Part shown: positions 51,176 to 61,035 of the stretch, piece after piece
How positions within the stretch are numbered: position 1 is the stretch's first letter
Layout: each line of letters opens with the position of its first letter
Origin: Litorimonas sp051251645
GTDB lineage: Bacteria > Pseudomonadota > Alphaproteobacteria > Caulobacterales > Maricaulaceae
DNA length: 64,000 nucleotides
Assembly (NCBI GenBank): GCA_051251645.1
Contig: JBPOEY010000001.1
Location: 930,001 to 994,000, forward strand
Direction of reading: 5' to 3'
Made by a program: the position numbers and the translations under genes
The notes under the pieces: model-generated
What the model saw: the letters and a program-made list of their open reading frames with translations, nothing else
The model's database searches: none
What the model was told of the DNA's origin: nothing

Positions 51176-52344
51176 CCCGGTCAGTTACGATTTTGGGTTC
51201 GACGGGTTCGATCGGCGTTAATACGCTTGACCTTATCGGACGTGCCGATGAGGGCGCTTTTAAGGTTGTCGGCTTGTCAGCGAACCGGAATGTCGATTTA
51301 CTAGCGCAGCAAGCTATTCTGTTCAAAACGGACGCCGTTGCGATCGCAGATCCAAGCTGCGAAGCCGAGTTGCGCGAAAAACTCTCCGGGCATGTCATTG
51401 ATGTTTTATCCGGCCCAGACGGGCTTGTGGAACTGGCGCAGCGGACCGCAGACATCACCATGGCGGCCATTGTGGGCGCGGCCGGATTGGAACCCACTTT
51501 GGCGGCGGTCGGGCAGGGAAATACGATTGCATTGGCCAATAAGGAGTGCCTCGTCTGTGCCGGGGAAACCTTTATGGATGCAGTCGCACGCCACAGAACC
51601 ACGCTCCTGCCCGTCGACTCAGAGCATAACGCCATATTTCAGGTGCTTGATAAAGACCGTCCCGAAGGGGTCCGGCGTCTTATCTTGACGGCTTCAGGCG
51701 GTCCATTTCGGGAAACCCCTTTGTCTGTCTTGCAAACCGTGTCGCGTGAAGACGCGCTGGCTCATCCAGTATGGAGTATGGGCGCGAAAATTAGCATCGA
51801 TTCAGCCACGCTTATGAATAAAGGGTTAGAACTCATTGAGGCCGCTTGGTTGTTTGATCGCCCATCATCGGAAATCGATGTCGTGGTGCATCCGCAATCG
51901 ATCATTCATTCTATGGTGGAATATCTTGACGGATCGGTTCTGGCGCAGATGGGATCGCCGGATATGCGCACGCCAATTGGATATGCGCTGGCGTGGCCTG
52001 AGCGGATGGAAACTCCTGTCGAGCAGCTTAACTTTGCTGAGGTCGGACAATTAACATTTTTCGATCCTGATATGGAGCGATTTCCAGCTTTACGGTTAGC
52101 GCGTGAGGCGCTGGAAGCAGGCGGTCAGGCATCCTGTGTCTTGAACGCCGCCAATGAAGTCGCTGTTGAAGCTTTCTTACAGGGACGGATTAGTTTTCTC
52201 GATATTGCTAGCACGTGCGAACGTGCGATCGATACACTTGCAAGCCAGAGTAACTTTGGCTCTGCCCCCACTGATATGCAGGCCGTTATTTATACGGATC
52301 AGCGTGCCCGTGACACTGCTCATGGGCATATTGTAAACTTGTAA
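51172..52344 (+). CDS. dxr: 1-deoxy-D-xylulose 5-phosphate reductoisomerase
   Basis: Dxr converts DXP to MEP in the non-mevalonate isoprenoid pathway, upstream of UppS. The 390 residues begin with the NADPH motif ILGSTGSIGVNTL (GSTGSIG at 9-15). The active-site region shows DSEHNAIFQ near 142 and KISIDSATLMNKGLE near 200 with the metal Asp and Glu residues. ATG 51172 overlaps the cdsA stop as ATGA; a GTG at 51160 is possible. Confidence 0.96.
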   Translation: MTRSVTILGSTGSIGVNTLDLIGRADEGAFKVVGLSANRNVDLLAQQAILFKTDAVAIADPSCEAELREKLSGHVIDVLSGPDGLVELAQRTADITMAAIVGAAGLEPTLAAVGQGNTIALANKECLVCAGETFMDAVARHRTTLLPVDSEHNAIFQVLDKDRPEGVRRLILTASGGPFRETPLSVLQTVSREDALAHPVWSMGAKISIDSATLMNKGLELIEAAWLFDRPSSEIDVVVHPQSIIHSMVEYLDGSVLAQMGSPDMRTPIGYALAWPERMETPVEQLNFAEVGQLTFFDPDMERFPALRLAREALEAGGQASCVLNAANEVAVEAFLQGRISFLDIASTCERAIDTLASQSNFGSAPTDMQAVIYTDQRARDTAHGHIVNL

Positions 52345-52407
52345 GCGCTCTCCAATCGGGGCAATCGCTTCCTAGGTCTGGAATCGGGCCGTTACTCGCA
52401 GGTCCTA

Positions 52408-53586
52408 GTGCTCATAGACATTCTCTATATCTTTCTTGCGGTCATTGTTTTCTTCACCGTTATCTCCGGGCTGATCTTCTTTCATGAGCTCGGTCACTAC
52501 AGTGTTGCTCGGATATTTGGGATGAAGGTTGATCGGTTCTCAATTGGCTTTGGTCGTCCCATTTGGAAGCGAACGGCCAAGTCGGGTACGACATGGGCGA
52601 TTTCAAATATTCCACTGGGGGGCTACGTTAAATTTGCAGGGGATGCGGGGGCCGCGTCAAATCCTGACGCTGACGCGTTGGATAAGATTCGTTCTGAGCA
52701 GGGTGACGTCTCTGATATTTTTCATTTCCGTCCCGTATGGCAACGCGCCCTTGTGGTGCTGGCCGGGCCAATCGCCAATTTTATTCTTGCTGCTATACTC
52801 TTTGGCATCGCCGTTCTCTGGGTTGGAACGCGTCATCCTGAGGCCTTGATCGGAAGTGTCGAGGCGGGAAGCCCTGCGGCCACGGCGGGCATACAGGCGG
52901 GCGATAAGATTATTGGGATGGATGGTCGAGAGATCAGGGATTGGCTTGAAATGGCTCAGCACATTCAACTCAGAGGTAATACCCCAATTGAGACAGTGGT
53001 CGACCGTAACGGAACGCCCGTGGAACTTACGGTGACGCCGCGTATGGTCGAAGCTGAAGATTTCATCGGGGGTCGTATGACACGCGGCCAATTCGGAGTA
53101 AGCCTATCGCCTGACGCAGCGTTCGAGACGCGTCGTTATAATCCGGCGACAGCCTTGATGTTTGGCACAAAACAAGTCGGCACTACGCTATCAGCAACGG
53201 GGGGCTATATCGGGCGGATTTTTACCGGGAAAGAAGATGGGAAGCAGCTTGGCTCGATCTTACGGATCGGGGCGATGACGGGAAAAGTGACTGTCGATGT
53301 CGTCAAAGCTGACCGTCCGGCCCGAGAAAGGCTGCGAAATCTCCTTTTTGTGCTGCTTAATCTGGGCGCTGGTATTTCCGTCGCATTAGGATTCGCTAAT
53401 TTACTGCCGATCCCCATGCTCGACGGTGGACATCTGGTGTTCTACGGCTATGAAGCACTCGCGGGAAAACCGTTGAGCCAGAAGAAGCAGGAAATCGGGT
53501 TCAGGTTCGGAATGGCCATTCTTCTGGGGTTATTCGTCGTCCTGACAATCAATGACATTGGCTATATCGGAAGCCTACTCTCATAA
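52408..53586 (+). CDS. rseP: RseP-type site-2 protease (M50)
   Basis: RseP cleaves membrane proteins in regulated intramembrane proteolysis. The 392 residues have the zinc motif HELGH (His26, Glu27, His30) in TM1 and LLPIPMLDGGHL near 330 with the third ligand Asp. A single PDZ domain sits about 130-195. The Caulobacter homologue MmpA cleaves PodJ, so the target may differ from RseA. The start is GTG at 52408. bamA follows after 14 nt. Confidence 0.94.
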   Translation: MLIDILYIFLAVIVFFTVISGLIFFHELGHYSVARIFGMKVDRFSIGFGRPIWKRTAKSGTTWAISNIPLGGYVKFAGDAGAASNPDADALDKIRSEQGDVSDIFHFRPVWQRALVVLAGPIANFILAAILFGIAVLWVGTRHPEALIGSVEAGSPAATAGIQAGDKIIGMDGREIRDWLEMAQHIQLRGNTPIETVVDRNGTPVELTVTPRMVEAEDFIGGRMTRGQFGVSLSPDAAFETRRYNPATALMFGTKQVGTTLSATGGYIGRIFTGKEDGKQLGSILRIGAMTGKVTVDVVKADRPARERLRNLLFVLLNLGAGISVALGFANLLPIPMLDGGHLVFYGYEALAGKPLSQKKQEIGFRFGMAILLGLFVVLTINDIGYIGSLLS

Positions 53587-53600
53587 CTGGATGGCCAAGA

Positions 53601-56153
53601 ATGCGATCTCTCCACATATGGATAGAACAGCGTCTGTCGAATGCGCAGGCTGGAATTTGCCTTACATTGGCGATGACGTTGTCATGCTTGCTGTTACCAG
53701 CGACAAGCTTTGCACAGCAAACACCAATTCCTGATGCAGCCGCCGCGGCTGCCGGGGTTCAGACACCGTCTCGTATTCGGTCTATTCAAGTCGTTGGCAA
53801 TCAGCGCGTCGAAGCGAATACGGTCGCATCCTATTTACTGTTTGCTCCGGGTGATCCCTATTCTGAAGAGCGGATCGACCTATCGCTTAAGACGCTTTAT
53901 GCGACGGGATTGTTCGCGGATGTCGTTATCGATCCGCGCGATGGCAACGTCCTGATCCAAGTCATCGAGAACCCAATTATTAATCGGGTTATCTTTGAGG
54001 GAAATAAATCGCTCAAAACTGATAAAATAAACGATGAAATTAGCGCAGAACCGCGCTCTCTCTTCACGCGGGCGCAAGTGCAGGAAGATGTCCAACGTAT
54101 TATTGAGCTTTATCGTCAATCGGGCCGTTTCGGTGCGACGGTCGAACCGAAAGTGGTTGAGCAACCGCAAAATCGCGTCGATCTGATTTTTGAAATTTCC
54201 GAGGGGCCTGTCACGGGCATCAAACGAATCAATTTTATCGGTAATGCCGAGTACTCGGACCGTAAATTACGCAAAGAAATTGCGACGACAGAATCAATCT
54301 GGTGGAAGTTCTTCAGTTCGAACGATAATTATGATCCGGGTCGTCTTGAGTTTGACCGCGAACAGTTACGGACATTCTATACAAACCGGGGTTTCGCTGA
54401 CTTCCGCGTCGTATCGGCAGTGGCTGAACTGACACCAGATCAAGAAGACTTTTACGTCACTTTCACCGTTGATGAAGGCGGAGAATATCTTTGGGGCGAT
54501 ATTTCTGTCGAAACCGAACTGGAAGCTCTCAATAAGAATTTCCTCGAACGATTGGTCAACATTCAAGAAGGTGAAGTCTTTAACTCTTCACAGATCGAAA
54601 CGGCGATTGACAATTTGAACTTTGCTGCGGGAACAAGCGGTTATGCGTTCGTCGACATTCAGCAAGATCTTCGATTGGACCGGGAGACTAAGACAGTTGA
54701 TCTCGTTTTCAATGTTGTTGAAGGGCCGCGCGTTTATATCGAAAAGATCGATATCATCGGCAATACGACGACGCTTGACTATGTCATCCGTCGCGAGCTG
54801 GAACTTGTTGAAGGCGATGCATTTAACCGCATTTTGCTAGATCGTTCCCGTAACCGGGTCAGAGGGCTCCGTTTTTTCGAAGATGTTGAAATTGTTGAAA
54901 CGCAGGGGTCTTCTCCTGATCGGGCTGTGGTTGAAGTTCGCGTAAAGGAGCAGCCGACAGGTGAGCTCTCATTCTCTGCGGGTTTCTCTTCTGCGGATGC
55001 CTTCCTTGTCGATCTGTCCATTACGCAACGAAATTTGCGGGGACGGGGTCAGTTGCTCCGTTTTGTGATCCGCGCTTCATCCAACCGTCGGGAAATCGAT
55101 GCGCGTTTTACAGAGCCTCGTTTCCTCGGCCGGAATCTCGCCGGCAGTGTTGAGCTGTTCGATGTCGTTATCGATTTCCTAGAGGAGGCGGGCTTCCGCT
55201 CGACACGCACGGGTGGTCAAGTCGGCCTCGCCTTTCCATTGACGCAAAATACAAGCCTTTCCACACGCTACTCCTTGCGATCCGAATCTATTGAGTTCCC
55301 GCAAGAAAATGAGTGTGATGCTGTACTTACGAGCTCTCTAAATAATAATCTATCAGCTCAGAACACGCAGCTTCTGTCTCTGTGCCAACAGGTTGGCGGA
55401 CGTTTGTCTTCCATCGTTGGGTATACGTTTGGCTGGGATCGCCGGAATGATCCCATCACGCCGACGGGTGGTTTCGACTTCCGGTTCAGCCAAGACGTTG
55501 CCGGTGTTGGTGGTGATGTTCGTTATCTGCGGACTGACGTTCGGGGTAATTACTATAAAGGCTTGTTCCCAGGCGTTATCGCATCGGCGGCGCTATCCGG
55601 GGGGTATATTCGTGGCTGGGGCGGTGATCCGATCCAAGTTAATGACCGTTATTTCAAAGGGAACCAAGATTTCCGCGGATTTGACAATGCCGGTATTGGC
55701 CCGCGCGTTGTGAACTTTGTCGCGGAAACCGGCTCAACCTTGATCCCGACAGCGACCGGCGGCGTTGATGGACGTCGACAAGCGCTCGGTGGTAATCTGT
55801 TCGGTCTTGCTGCGGCTGAGGTGAGTTTTCCTGTTGGCCTTCCACAGCTTCTTGGGTCATTCTTTATTGAGGCTGGCACAGTCGGCCTGCTGGATGAAGA
55901 CTTCCAGTATAACATTATTATCGACCCCGGCACGTCAGGTCTTCAATCGGGTGCAAATTGTGACGGCATTGTCGCGACGGGTGTTATTTGTCAGAAGACA
56001 GTCGATTCGCTATCACCGCGCGTGACAGCCGGGGCGAGTATTTTCTGGGAAAGTCCTTTTGGTCCGATCCGTTTCGATTTTGCTCAACCGCTCGTTAAAC
56101 AATCCTTCGACGACAGACAGTCGTTCCAGTTTACTACTCGTACGAGGTTCTAG
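53601..56153 (+). CDS. bamA: BamA, outer membrane protein assembly factor
   Basis: BamA inserts beta-barrel proteins into the outer membrane. The 850 residues have a signal peptide cleaved near 38 (TSFAQQ), then five POTRA domains from about 55 to 400, and a C-terminal Omp85 barrel ending in the aromatic FTTRTRF signature. The VRGF-like lid motif appears as FRGFDNAG near 690. The gene is one base before the skp gene. An intact BamA is essential, so this is its normal context. Confidence 0.95.
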   Translation: MRSLHIWIEQRLSNAQAGICLTLAMTLSCLLLPATSFAQQTPIPDAAAAAAGVQTPSRIRSIQVVGNQRVEANTVASYLLFAPGDPYSEERIDLSLKTLYATGLFADVVIDPRDGNVLIQVIENPIINRVIFEGNKSLKTDKINDEISAEPRSLFTRAQVQEDVQRIIELYRQSGRFGATVEPKVVEQPQNRVDLIFEISEGPVTGIKRINFIGNAEYSDRKLRKEIATTESIWWKFFSSNDNYDPGRLEFDREQLRTFYTNRGFADFRVVSAVAELTPDQEDFYVTFTVDEGGEYLWGDISVETELEALNKNFLERLVNIQEGEVFNSSQIETAIDNLNFAAGTSGYAFVDIQQDLRLDRETKTVDLVFNVVEGPRVYIEKIDIIGNTTTLDYVIRRELELVEGDAFNRILLDRSRNRVRGLRFFEDVEIVETQGSSPDRAVVEVRVKEQPTGELSFSAGFSSADAFLVDLSITQRNLRGRGQLLRFVIRASSNRREIDARFTEPRFLGRNLAGSVELFDVVIDFLEEAGFRSTRTGGQVGLAFPLTQNTSLSTRYSLRSESIEFPQENECDAVLTSSLNNNLSAQNTQLLSLCQQVGGRLSSIVGYTFGWDRRNDPITPTGGFDFRFSQDVAGVGGDVRYLRTDVRGNYYKGLFPGVIASAALSGGYIRGWGGDPIQVNDRYFKGNQDFRGFDNAGIGPRVVNFVAETGSTLIPTATGGVDGRRQALGGNLFGLAAAEVSFPVGLPQLLGSFFIEAGTVGLLDEDFQYNIIIDPGTSGLQSGANCDGIVATGVICQKTVDSLSPRVTAGASIFWESPFGPIRFDFAQPLVKQSFDDRQSFQFTTRTRF

Positions 56154-56154
56154 A

Positions 56155-56745
56155 ATGTCCACTTTTCAAACTTTGCGCCGCTCGGCGCTGAAAGCTGTTG
56201 CCGGCGGAGCTATCGCTCTGTTCGCCAGCGCCACAGCTTTTGCACAGAGTACTGTGCTCGTTGTCGATACGAGCCGGGTCTATACGGAAAGCCAAGTCGG
56301 CCAACATATTGAGCGCCAGATCTCTTCAATGGCAACAACGACGAAATCGCAGCTGGAAGCACAAGGCTCACCACTACAAACGCGTGGTAAGAGCTTAATG
56401 ACCCAAATGGATGGCAAGACGCGTGAGCAGATCGCAGGAAATGCAACTTTGGTCTCGCAACTGCAACAGCAACAAAAAGACGAACAAAAGCTTCAGCAAG
56501 ATGCCGCGATTGCACAGCGAGAGCTCCAGATTGCTAAGCTGAAAGCAGTTCAACTTGTCGACGCGAAAGTGTCTTCAATTATCAAGAAGATCGTTGAAGA
56601 GCGGAACGCAGATATTGTGCTTGATCGTGCCAATGTAATTTATGGTGCGCCTGCCGATATTACGACGGATGTGCTGACACGATTAAACGCGCAGATGAAA
56701 ACTGTGCCTGTGACGCGTGAAAAGCTTCCGCGACAAGCGGGTTAA
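56155..56745 (+). CDS. Skp/OmpH-family periplasmic chaperone
   Basis: Skp-like chaperones bind unfolded outer-membrane proteins and pass them to BamA. The 196-residue product starts with a signal peptide (cleavage near 36, TAFAQ) and continues with VLVVDTSRVYTES. A long helical coiled region with many Gln follows (about 75-145). It lies one base after bamA, where skp is usual, and before lpxD. Its low sequence conservation is typical of the family. Confidence 0.9.
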   Translation: MSTFQTLRRSALKAVAGGAIALFASATAFAQSTVLVVDTSRVYTESQVGQHIERQISSMATTTKSQLEAQGSPLQTRGKSLMTQMDGKTREQIAGNATLVSQLQQQQKDEQKLQQDAAIAQRELQIAKLKAVQLVDAKVSSIIKKIVEERNADIVLDRANVIYGAPADITTDVLTRLNAQMKTVPVTREKLPRQAG

Positions 56746-56785
56746 CTTCAAACTTACGTTACTTGATGACATAGGACGTGTTTTG

Positions 56786-56812
56786 AGGGGCGGGAGACCG
56801 CCCCTTATCTAT
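56786..56812 (+). terminator. Possible terminator or attenuator between skp and lpxD
   Basis: AGGGGCGG (56786-56793) pairs perfectly with CCGCCCCT (56798-56805) around a GAGA tetraloop of the stable GNRA type, and TATCTATTT follows. It is eight pairs long and ends close to the lpxD start at 56818. The T tract is interrupted, so termination would be partial. Confidence 0.5.
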
Positions 56813-56817
56813 TTAGT

Positions 56818-57750
56818 ATGATTGACCCCCGCTTCTATACTTTGCGTGACGGCGGAATCTCTGTGGGGGAGCTCTGTGCGCGTCTCGACGTGGCTGCGCC
56901 AGACGGTAGCTACGCAGAATCGCTTATTCGCCAACCCGCACCATTAGCCGGGTCACAGCCTGGCGACGTTAGTTTTTTGGAAAGTAAGCGTCACATTGCG
57001 GCATTGGATGACGCTAACGCAACGGCGTGTTTTGTTTCCGAAAGACTGGCGGAGCAAGTCGCGGCGCGTCACATCATCCCAATCATTTGCAAAGCCCCCA
57101 AATATCAGCTGTCGTGCGCAACGGATCTCCTTGTCCAACCGTCAGATATTGCGACCGATATTGCGCCAACAGCTAATATTCATCCAAGCGTTCACATCGG
57201 TCCGGGAGTCACAATCGCGGACGGCGTAAAAATTGGACCAAATTCTGTTATTATGAACGCTGTTATTGGCAAAAACACGTCAATCGGGGCCTGCACAGTC
57301 ATCGGTGGGAGCGGGTTTGGCGTCGCAATAAGTCCTGCTGGCGCTGTTCTCCCCGTGCCACATGTTGGACGCGTCATTATTGGCGACCGGGTCCGTATTG
57401 GCTCCAACGTATGTATTGATCGGGGTCAATTGGGAGACACGAAAATATCGAATGAATGCCAAATCGATAACCTTGTCCAAATTGCGCATAATTGTATTTT
57501 GGAACGCGGCTGTATTTTGGCGGGACGCGTTGGTTTGTCTGGGTCATGTCACATCGGCGAAGGCGTTATGATGGGTGGCAGCGCCGGTCTGGCCGATCAT
57601 GTTACGGTCGGAGCAGGCGCCCGATTGGCGGCCTTTGCGGGTGTTATGCATGATGTGCCGGCCGGAGAAACGTGGTCAGGGATTCCAGCCATGCCTATTC
57701 GCGATCATATGCGCATCGTTGCCCAAGCGAAGCGAGCGATCAAGAAATGA
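56818..57750 (+). CDS. lpxD: UDP-3-O-acylglucosamine N-acyltransferase
   Basis: LpxD adds the second acyl chain in lipid A synthesis. The 310-residue protein has an N-terminal UDP-binding domain (about 1-110) and a left-handed beta helix of hexapeptide repeats. The active-site His lies in LADHVTVGAGARL. It is slightly shorter than the usual ~340 residues. Its stop overlaps fabZ as ATGA. It is separated from skp by a hairpin. Confidence 0.95.
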   Translation: MIDPRFYTLRDGGISVGELCARLDVAAPDGSYAESLIRQPAPLAGSQPGDVSFLESKRHIAALDDANATACFVSERLAEQVAARHIIPIICKAPKYQLSCATDLLVQPSDIATDIAPTANIHPSVHIGPGVTIADGVKIGPNSVIMNAVIGKNTSIGACTVIGGSGFGVAISPAGAVLPVPHVGRVIIGDRVRIGSNVCIDRGQLGDTKISNECQIDNLVQIAHNCILERGCILAGRVGLSGSCHIGEGVMMGGSAGLADHVTVGAGARLAAFAGVMHDVPAGETWSGIPAMPIRDHMRIVAQAKRAIKK

Positions 57751-58196
57751 ACTATCAGTTTCCACTTGAGCGAGACGCGGTTTCGGCGTTGCTTCCACAC
57801 GCGCCGCCTGCCTTATTAGTGGACCGCGTTTTGTCGTTTGACGGTAAAGCCACACATGCGCAGGTCGATGTATCCCCAGACTGGGACGTGTTTCGGGGAC
57901 ATTTCCCGGATCGCCCCATTTTACCGGGTGTTTTAATGATCGAAATGGTCGCTCAGACAGGTGCCTTAATCGGTGTGCTGGGTGATATGGTGGAGAAAGG
58001 TGACTTTCTCGCTTTCACGGGAATCGACAAAGCTCGTTTTCGTCGACCGATTGTTCCCGGAGATACGCTTGATCTTCACGCCGAATTGCTGGACGTTCGC
58101 CGTAATATTTATCGATTTAAAGGCATGGCAGTATGTGACGGCGCGCGCGCTTTAACCGTCGAATTTCTGGCCAGCCCTCTGACATTTGACGGCTAG
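57747..58196 (+). CDS. fabZ: 3-hydroxyacyl-ACP dehydratase
   Basis: FabZ dehydrates 3-hydroxyacyl-ACP in fatty acid synthesis and competes with lipid A enzymes for the same pool, which explains its place here. The 149-residue hot-dog fold has the catalytic His52 in RGHFPDRPILPG and Glu66 in MIEMVAQTG. The start overlaps the lpxD stop by four bases; lpxA follows three bases after the stop. Confidence 0.95.
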   Translation: MNYQFPLERDAVSALLPHAPPALLVDRVLSFDGKATHAQVDVSPDWDVFRGHFPDRPILPGVLMIEMVAQTGALIGVLGDMVEKGDFLAFTGIDKARFRRPIVPGDTLDLHAELLDVRRNIYRFKGMAVCDGARALTVEFLASPLTFDG

Positions 58197-58199
58197 TTC

Positions 58200-59003
58200 A
58201 TGAGTATTACAGTTCACCCGACCGCTATTGTCGATCCCGCTGCTCAATTGGGTGACGGTGTTCACGTGGGTCCGTTCTGCATTATTGGCCCGAATGTGTC
58301 TTTGGGTAGCCGAACGCGGCTTGTCAGCCATGTGACATTGGACGGGAACACCAAAATTGGCGCGGATTGCCAGCTCTACCCACAAGTTTCGATGGGTTTC
58401 CCGCCACAAGATTTTAAACATAAGGGCGGGGACAACATCGGCATCGAAATTGGTGATCGTTGCATCTTTCGGGAAATGGTCAATGTTCATCCCGGAACAG
58501 ATGTCGGCAAACCGATCACCCGTCTCGGTGATGATTGTTACCTGATGGTCGGCTCTCACATCGCGCATGAATGCCAAGTTGGACATAATGTGACGCTGTC
58601 AAATTATGCGCAAGTGGGCGGGAACGTCTCCATCGGCAATTATGTGACCTTGGGCGGAGTTAGCGCAGTCCACCAACATACACGTATCGGTGATTATGCC
58701 TTTATCGCTGGGATGGCTTTAGTGACAAATGACGTCATTCCCTATGGCCTGGTCATGGGTAATGCGGCGCACTTACAAGGTTTAAACGTTGTCGGACTCA
58801 AACGGCGCGGTTTCGACCGTGCGGAAATCCATCGTCTCCGCGCGGCCTACCGTCAACTTTTCGCCTATGAAGGGACGCTCGCCGAACGAATTGAGGATGC
58901 AACACGACTTTATGCCGACGAAGTCTTGGTTATGGAAATTATTGAATTTATTCAATCGCGGGGGACGGGGCGGAACCTGACGCTGCCGGATATGCGGCGC
59001 TAA
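58200..59003 (+). CDS. lpxA: UDP-N-acetylglucosamine acyltransferase
   Basis: LpxA adds the first 3-hydroxyacyl chain to UDP-GlcNAc. The 267 residues are a left-handed beta helix with hexapeptide repeats, catalytic His123 in SHIAHECQVGHN, and the C-terminal helical bundle from about 185. The length is normal. lpxI starts two bases after the stop. Confidence 0.96.
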   Translation: MSITVHPTAIVDPAAQLGDGVHVGPFCIIGPNVSLGSRTRLVSHVTLDGNTKIGADCQLYPQVSMGFPPQDFKHKGGDNIGIEIGDRCIFREMVNVHPGTDVGKPITRLGDDCYLMVGSHIAHECQVGHNVTLSNYAQVGGNVSIGNYVTLGGVSAVHQHTRIGDYAFIAGMALVTNDVIPYGLVMGNAAHLQGLNVVGLKRRGFDRAEIHRLRAAYRQLFAYEGTLAERIEDATRLYADEVLVMEIIEFIQSRGTGRNLTLPDMRR

Positions 59004-59005
59004 TC

Positions 59006-59848
59006 ATGAGCGCTCAGCGCCATATCGGCTTAATCGCCGGCGGCTTAGATTTGCCTTTACATGTTGCCAAATCTATTGCGGAGACTGGTGACAGGCTGAC
59101 TGTGATAGAAATTGATCCAGATTGCCCTGCTGGCCGCTTTGAGGAGGCAAAGAGGTTTCCGTTAGCCAAATTTGGTAAACTTCTGAAAACGATGGAAAAA
59201 GCAGGCGTGACCCATGTTTGTTTGGCCGGGCAAGTGGGCCGTCCGGATTTTTCTAATTTTAAACCCGATATTAGTGCGATGCGCTATCTGCCCGGCACAT
59301 TAAAGGCCGCGAAAGAGGGGGATGATGCGTTGATGCGGCATGTAATGAGCATTTTTGAGACACGCGGTTTTGAAATTATTTCAGCGCAGACACTGTGCCA
59401 ATCTCTGCTTCTGGACGCGGGTCCCATTGGCCTGCATTCAATTTCAGCCGCTCAGCGCGCCGACGCGCAACGCGCTATGGAGGTCGCACAGCTGATTGGC
59501 GAGAAAGACATCGGCCAAGGTGCTGTTGTCGCAAATGGCGTTGTCCTAGCGGTCGAAGCGCAAGAAGGCACCGACGTAATGTTAGAACGGGTCGCACAGT
59601 TGCCGTTAGCGATCAGAGGCGACGCTTTATCGCGCGCGGGTGTTTTGGCGAAACGGCTGAAGCCAGGGCAGGATAATCGTGTCGATCTACCAACGATTGG
59701 TCCAAAAACTGTTGAGCTGGCCGCTGCTGCAGGATTGGCCGGGATTATTGCGGATGCGGGTGAGGCGTTTGTGATTGATCGCGCTGAGACAATCCGCTTG
59801 GCGGACGAACATGGCCTTTTTTTGGTGGGTCTTCCTAAAGGTGGGTGA
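59006..59848 (+). CDS. lpxI: UDP-2,3-diacylglucosamine hydrolase LpxI
   Basis: LpxI hydrolyses UDP-2,3-diacylglucosamine to lipid X. It replaces LpxH in Alphaproteobacteria and is unrelated to it. The 280 residues match the LpxI family (DUF1009): GLIAGGLDLPLHVAKSI at the start, FGKLLKTMEKAGVTHVCLAG near 50-75 and the C-terminal GPKTVELAAAAGLAGI. Its stop overlaps lpxB. Confidence 0.95.
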   Translation: MSAQRHIGLIAGGLDLPLHVAKSIAETGDRLTVIEIDPDCPAGRFEEAKRFPLAKFGKLLKTMEKAGVTHVCLAGQVGRPDFSNFKPDISAMRYLPGTLKAAKEGDDALMRHVMSIFETRGFEIISAQTLCQSLLLDAGPIGLHSISAAQRADAQRAMEVAQLIGEKDIGQGAVVANGVVLAVEAQEGTDVMLERVAQLPLAIRGDALSRAGVLAKRLKPGQDNRVDLPTIGPKTVELAAAAGLAGIIADAGEAFVIDRAETIRLADEHGLFLVGLPKGG

Positions 59849-61025
59849 TCATCCAAAGGTAGAAAACCGAGCGGATGTCTTCATCTTGGCGGCGGAACCG
59901 TCCGGAGACCATTTGGGAGCTGACCTTGCCCGCGCGCTTGAAAAGAAAATGCCTTCAATCAAACTTCTCGCCATTGGCGGTCCGGCCATGGGTGCTGCGG
60001 GCTTACAAAGCCAAATGGACATTAATGGGCTTGCGATTTTGGGGTTTGTCGAAGGGTTGAAGGCCTATCCTTTCGTGTTGAGAAAAGTTCGCGAAGCGAC
60101 CGAGATCATCCTAAAGACGAATCCTAAATCTGTCGTATTGATCGATAGTTGGGGCTTCATGGTGCGGGTTGCAAAGGCGTTGAAAGCGGCAGGGTATACG
60201 GGACAGGTCATCAAATTTGTTGCGCCTCAAGTCTGGGCGATGCGCTCCGGGCGCGCAAAAGTCCTCGCGCGCTATATTGACCATCTTTTGTCAACACAGC
60301 CGATGGACGAGCCATATTTTCGTGAGGCGGGCCTTCCACAAACCTTTGTTGGGAACCCAGTTCTTGATCAGGATTACGGGTCTGGAAATGCGGAAGATTT
60401 TCGACGGCGTCACGCGCTCAACCCAAATCGGCCTGTTATCGGTTTTTTCTTTGGCAGCCGTCCCTCCGAAATTGACCGCGTTGGACCCGCTATTTTGCAC
60501 GCATTGGACCGACTGAAACTTATTCATCCAAATTACCAACCCGTCTGCGTGATCGCCGATCCCGTGCGCGTGTCGGTTGATTCTATGTTGGGGGACCGAG
60601 AACTTACCCGGGTTGATCAATCAGAGTTTTTGGGCGCAATTGCGACGATGGACGGTGCACTTGCTTGCTCTGGGACGGTAACGACTCAATTGGCCGCTGC
60701 GGGTGTGCCGACAGTGGTCATCTATCGTCTTTCATCGCTGACTTATTGGGTCGCGATGCGGATGTTCAAACCGCGTTTTATTTCATTGGTCAATATATCG
60801 GCTGATGCGAACAACGATGATTTGGATGATCCGCTCATGCCCGAGTTCGTACAGGAAGAAATCATGACGGATGCGCCGGTCGATGCTCTTACGCAGATAT
60901 TGGATGATCCTGAAGCAGCAGCCTATTTAAAGGGGCAGTTGATACGAGAAACCCGGCGCATGGGCGCCGGGTCTGATAATGCGTCGGATCGGGCCGCAGC
61001 CGCGATCTTGTCAATGATTGACTAG
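59841..61025 (+). CDS. lpxB: Lipid A disaccharide synthase
   Basis: LpxB joins lipid X and UDP-2,3-diacylglucosamine. The 394-residue protein is a GT19 glycosyltransferase: FILAAEPSGDHLGADLARAL near the start, APQVWAMRSGRAK near 133-145, FVGNPVLD near 172-179 and ACSGTVTTQLAA near 275. The start is uncertain: GTG 59841 overlaps lpxI by eight bases, while ATG 59811 would give a longer overlap. It ends ten bases before the convergent gltA gene. A CCCGGCGC/GCGCCGGG hairpin lies at 60952-60971 inside its 3' end. Confidence 0.93.
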   Translation: MGDHPKVENRADVFILAAEPSGDHLGADLARALEKKMPSIKLLAIGGPAMGAAGLQSQMDINGLAILGFVEGLKAYPFVLRKVREATEIILKTNPKSVVLIDSWGFMVRVAKALKAAGYTGQVIKFVAPQVWAMRSGRAKVLARYIDHLLSTQPMDEPYFREAGLPQTFVGNPVLDQDYGSGNAEDFRRRHALNPNRPVIGFFFGSRPSEIDRVGPAILHALDRLKLIHPNYQPVCVIADPVRVSVDSMLGDRELTRVDQSEFLGAIATMDGALACSGTVTTQLAAAGVPTVVIYRLSSLTYWVAMRMFKPRFISLVNISADANNDDLDDPLMPEFVQEEIMTDAPVDALTQILDDPEAAAYLKGQLIRETRRMGAGSDNASDRAAAAILSMID

Positions 61026-61035
61026 CGCCCCGCGC

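Noticed and set aside
60952..60971. CCCGGCGC/GCGCCGGG hairpin near the end of lpxB
   Set aside because: It is inside the coding sequence with no T tract, so it is not called as a terminator.
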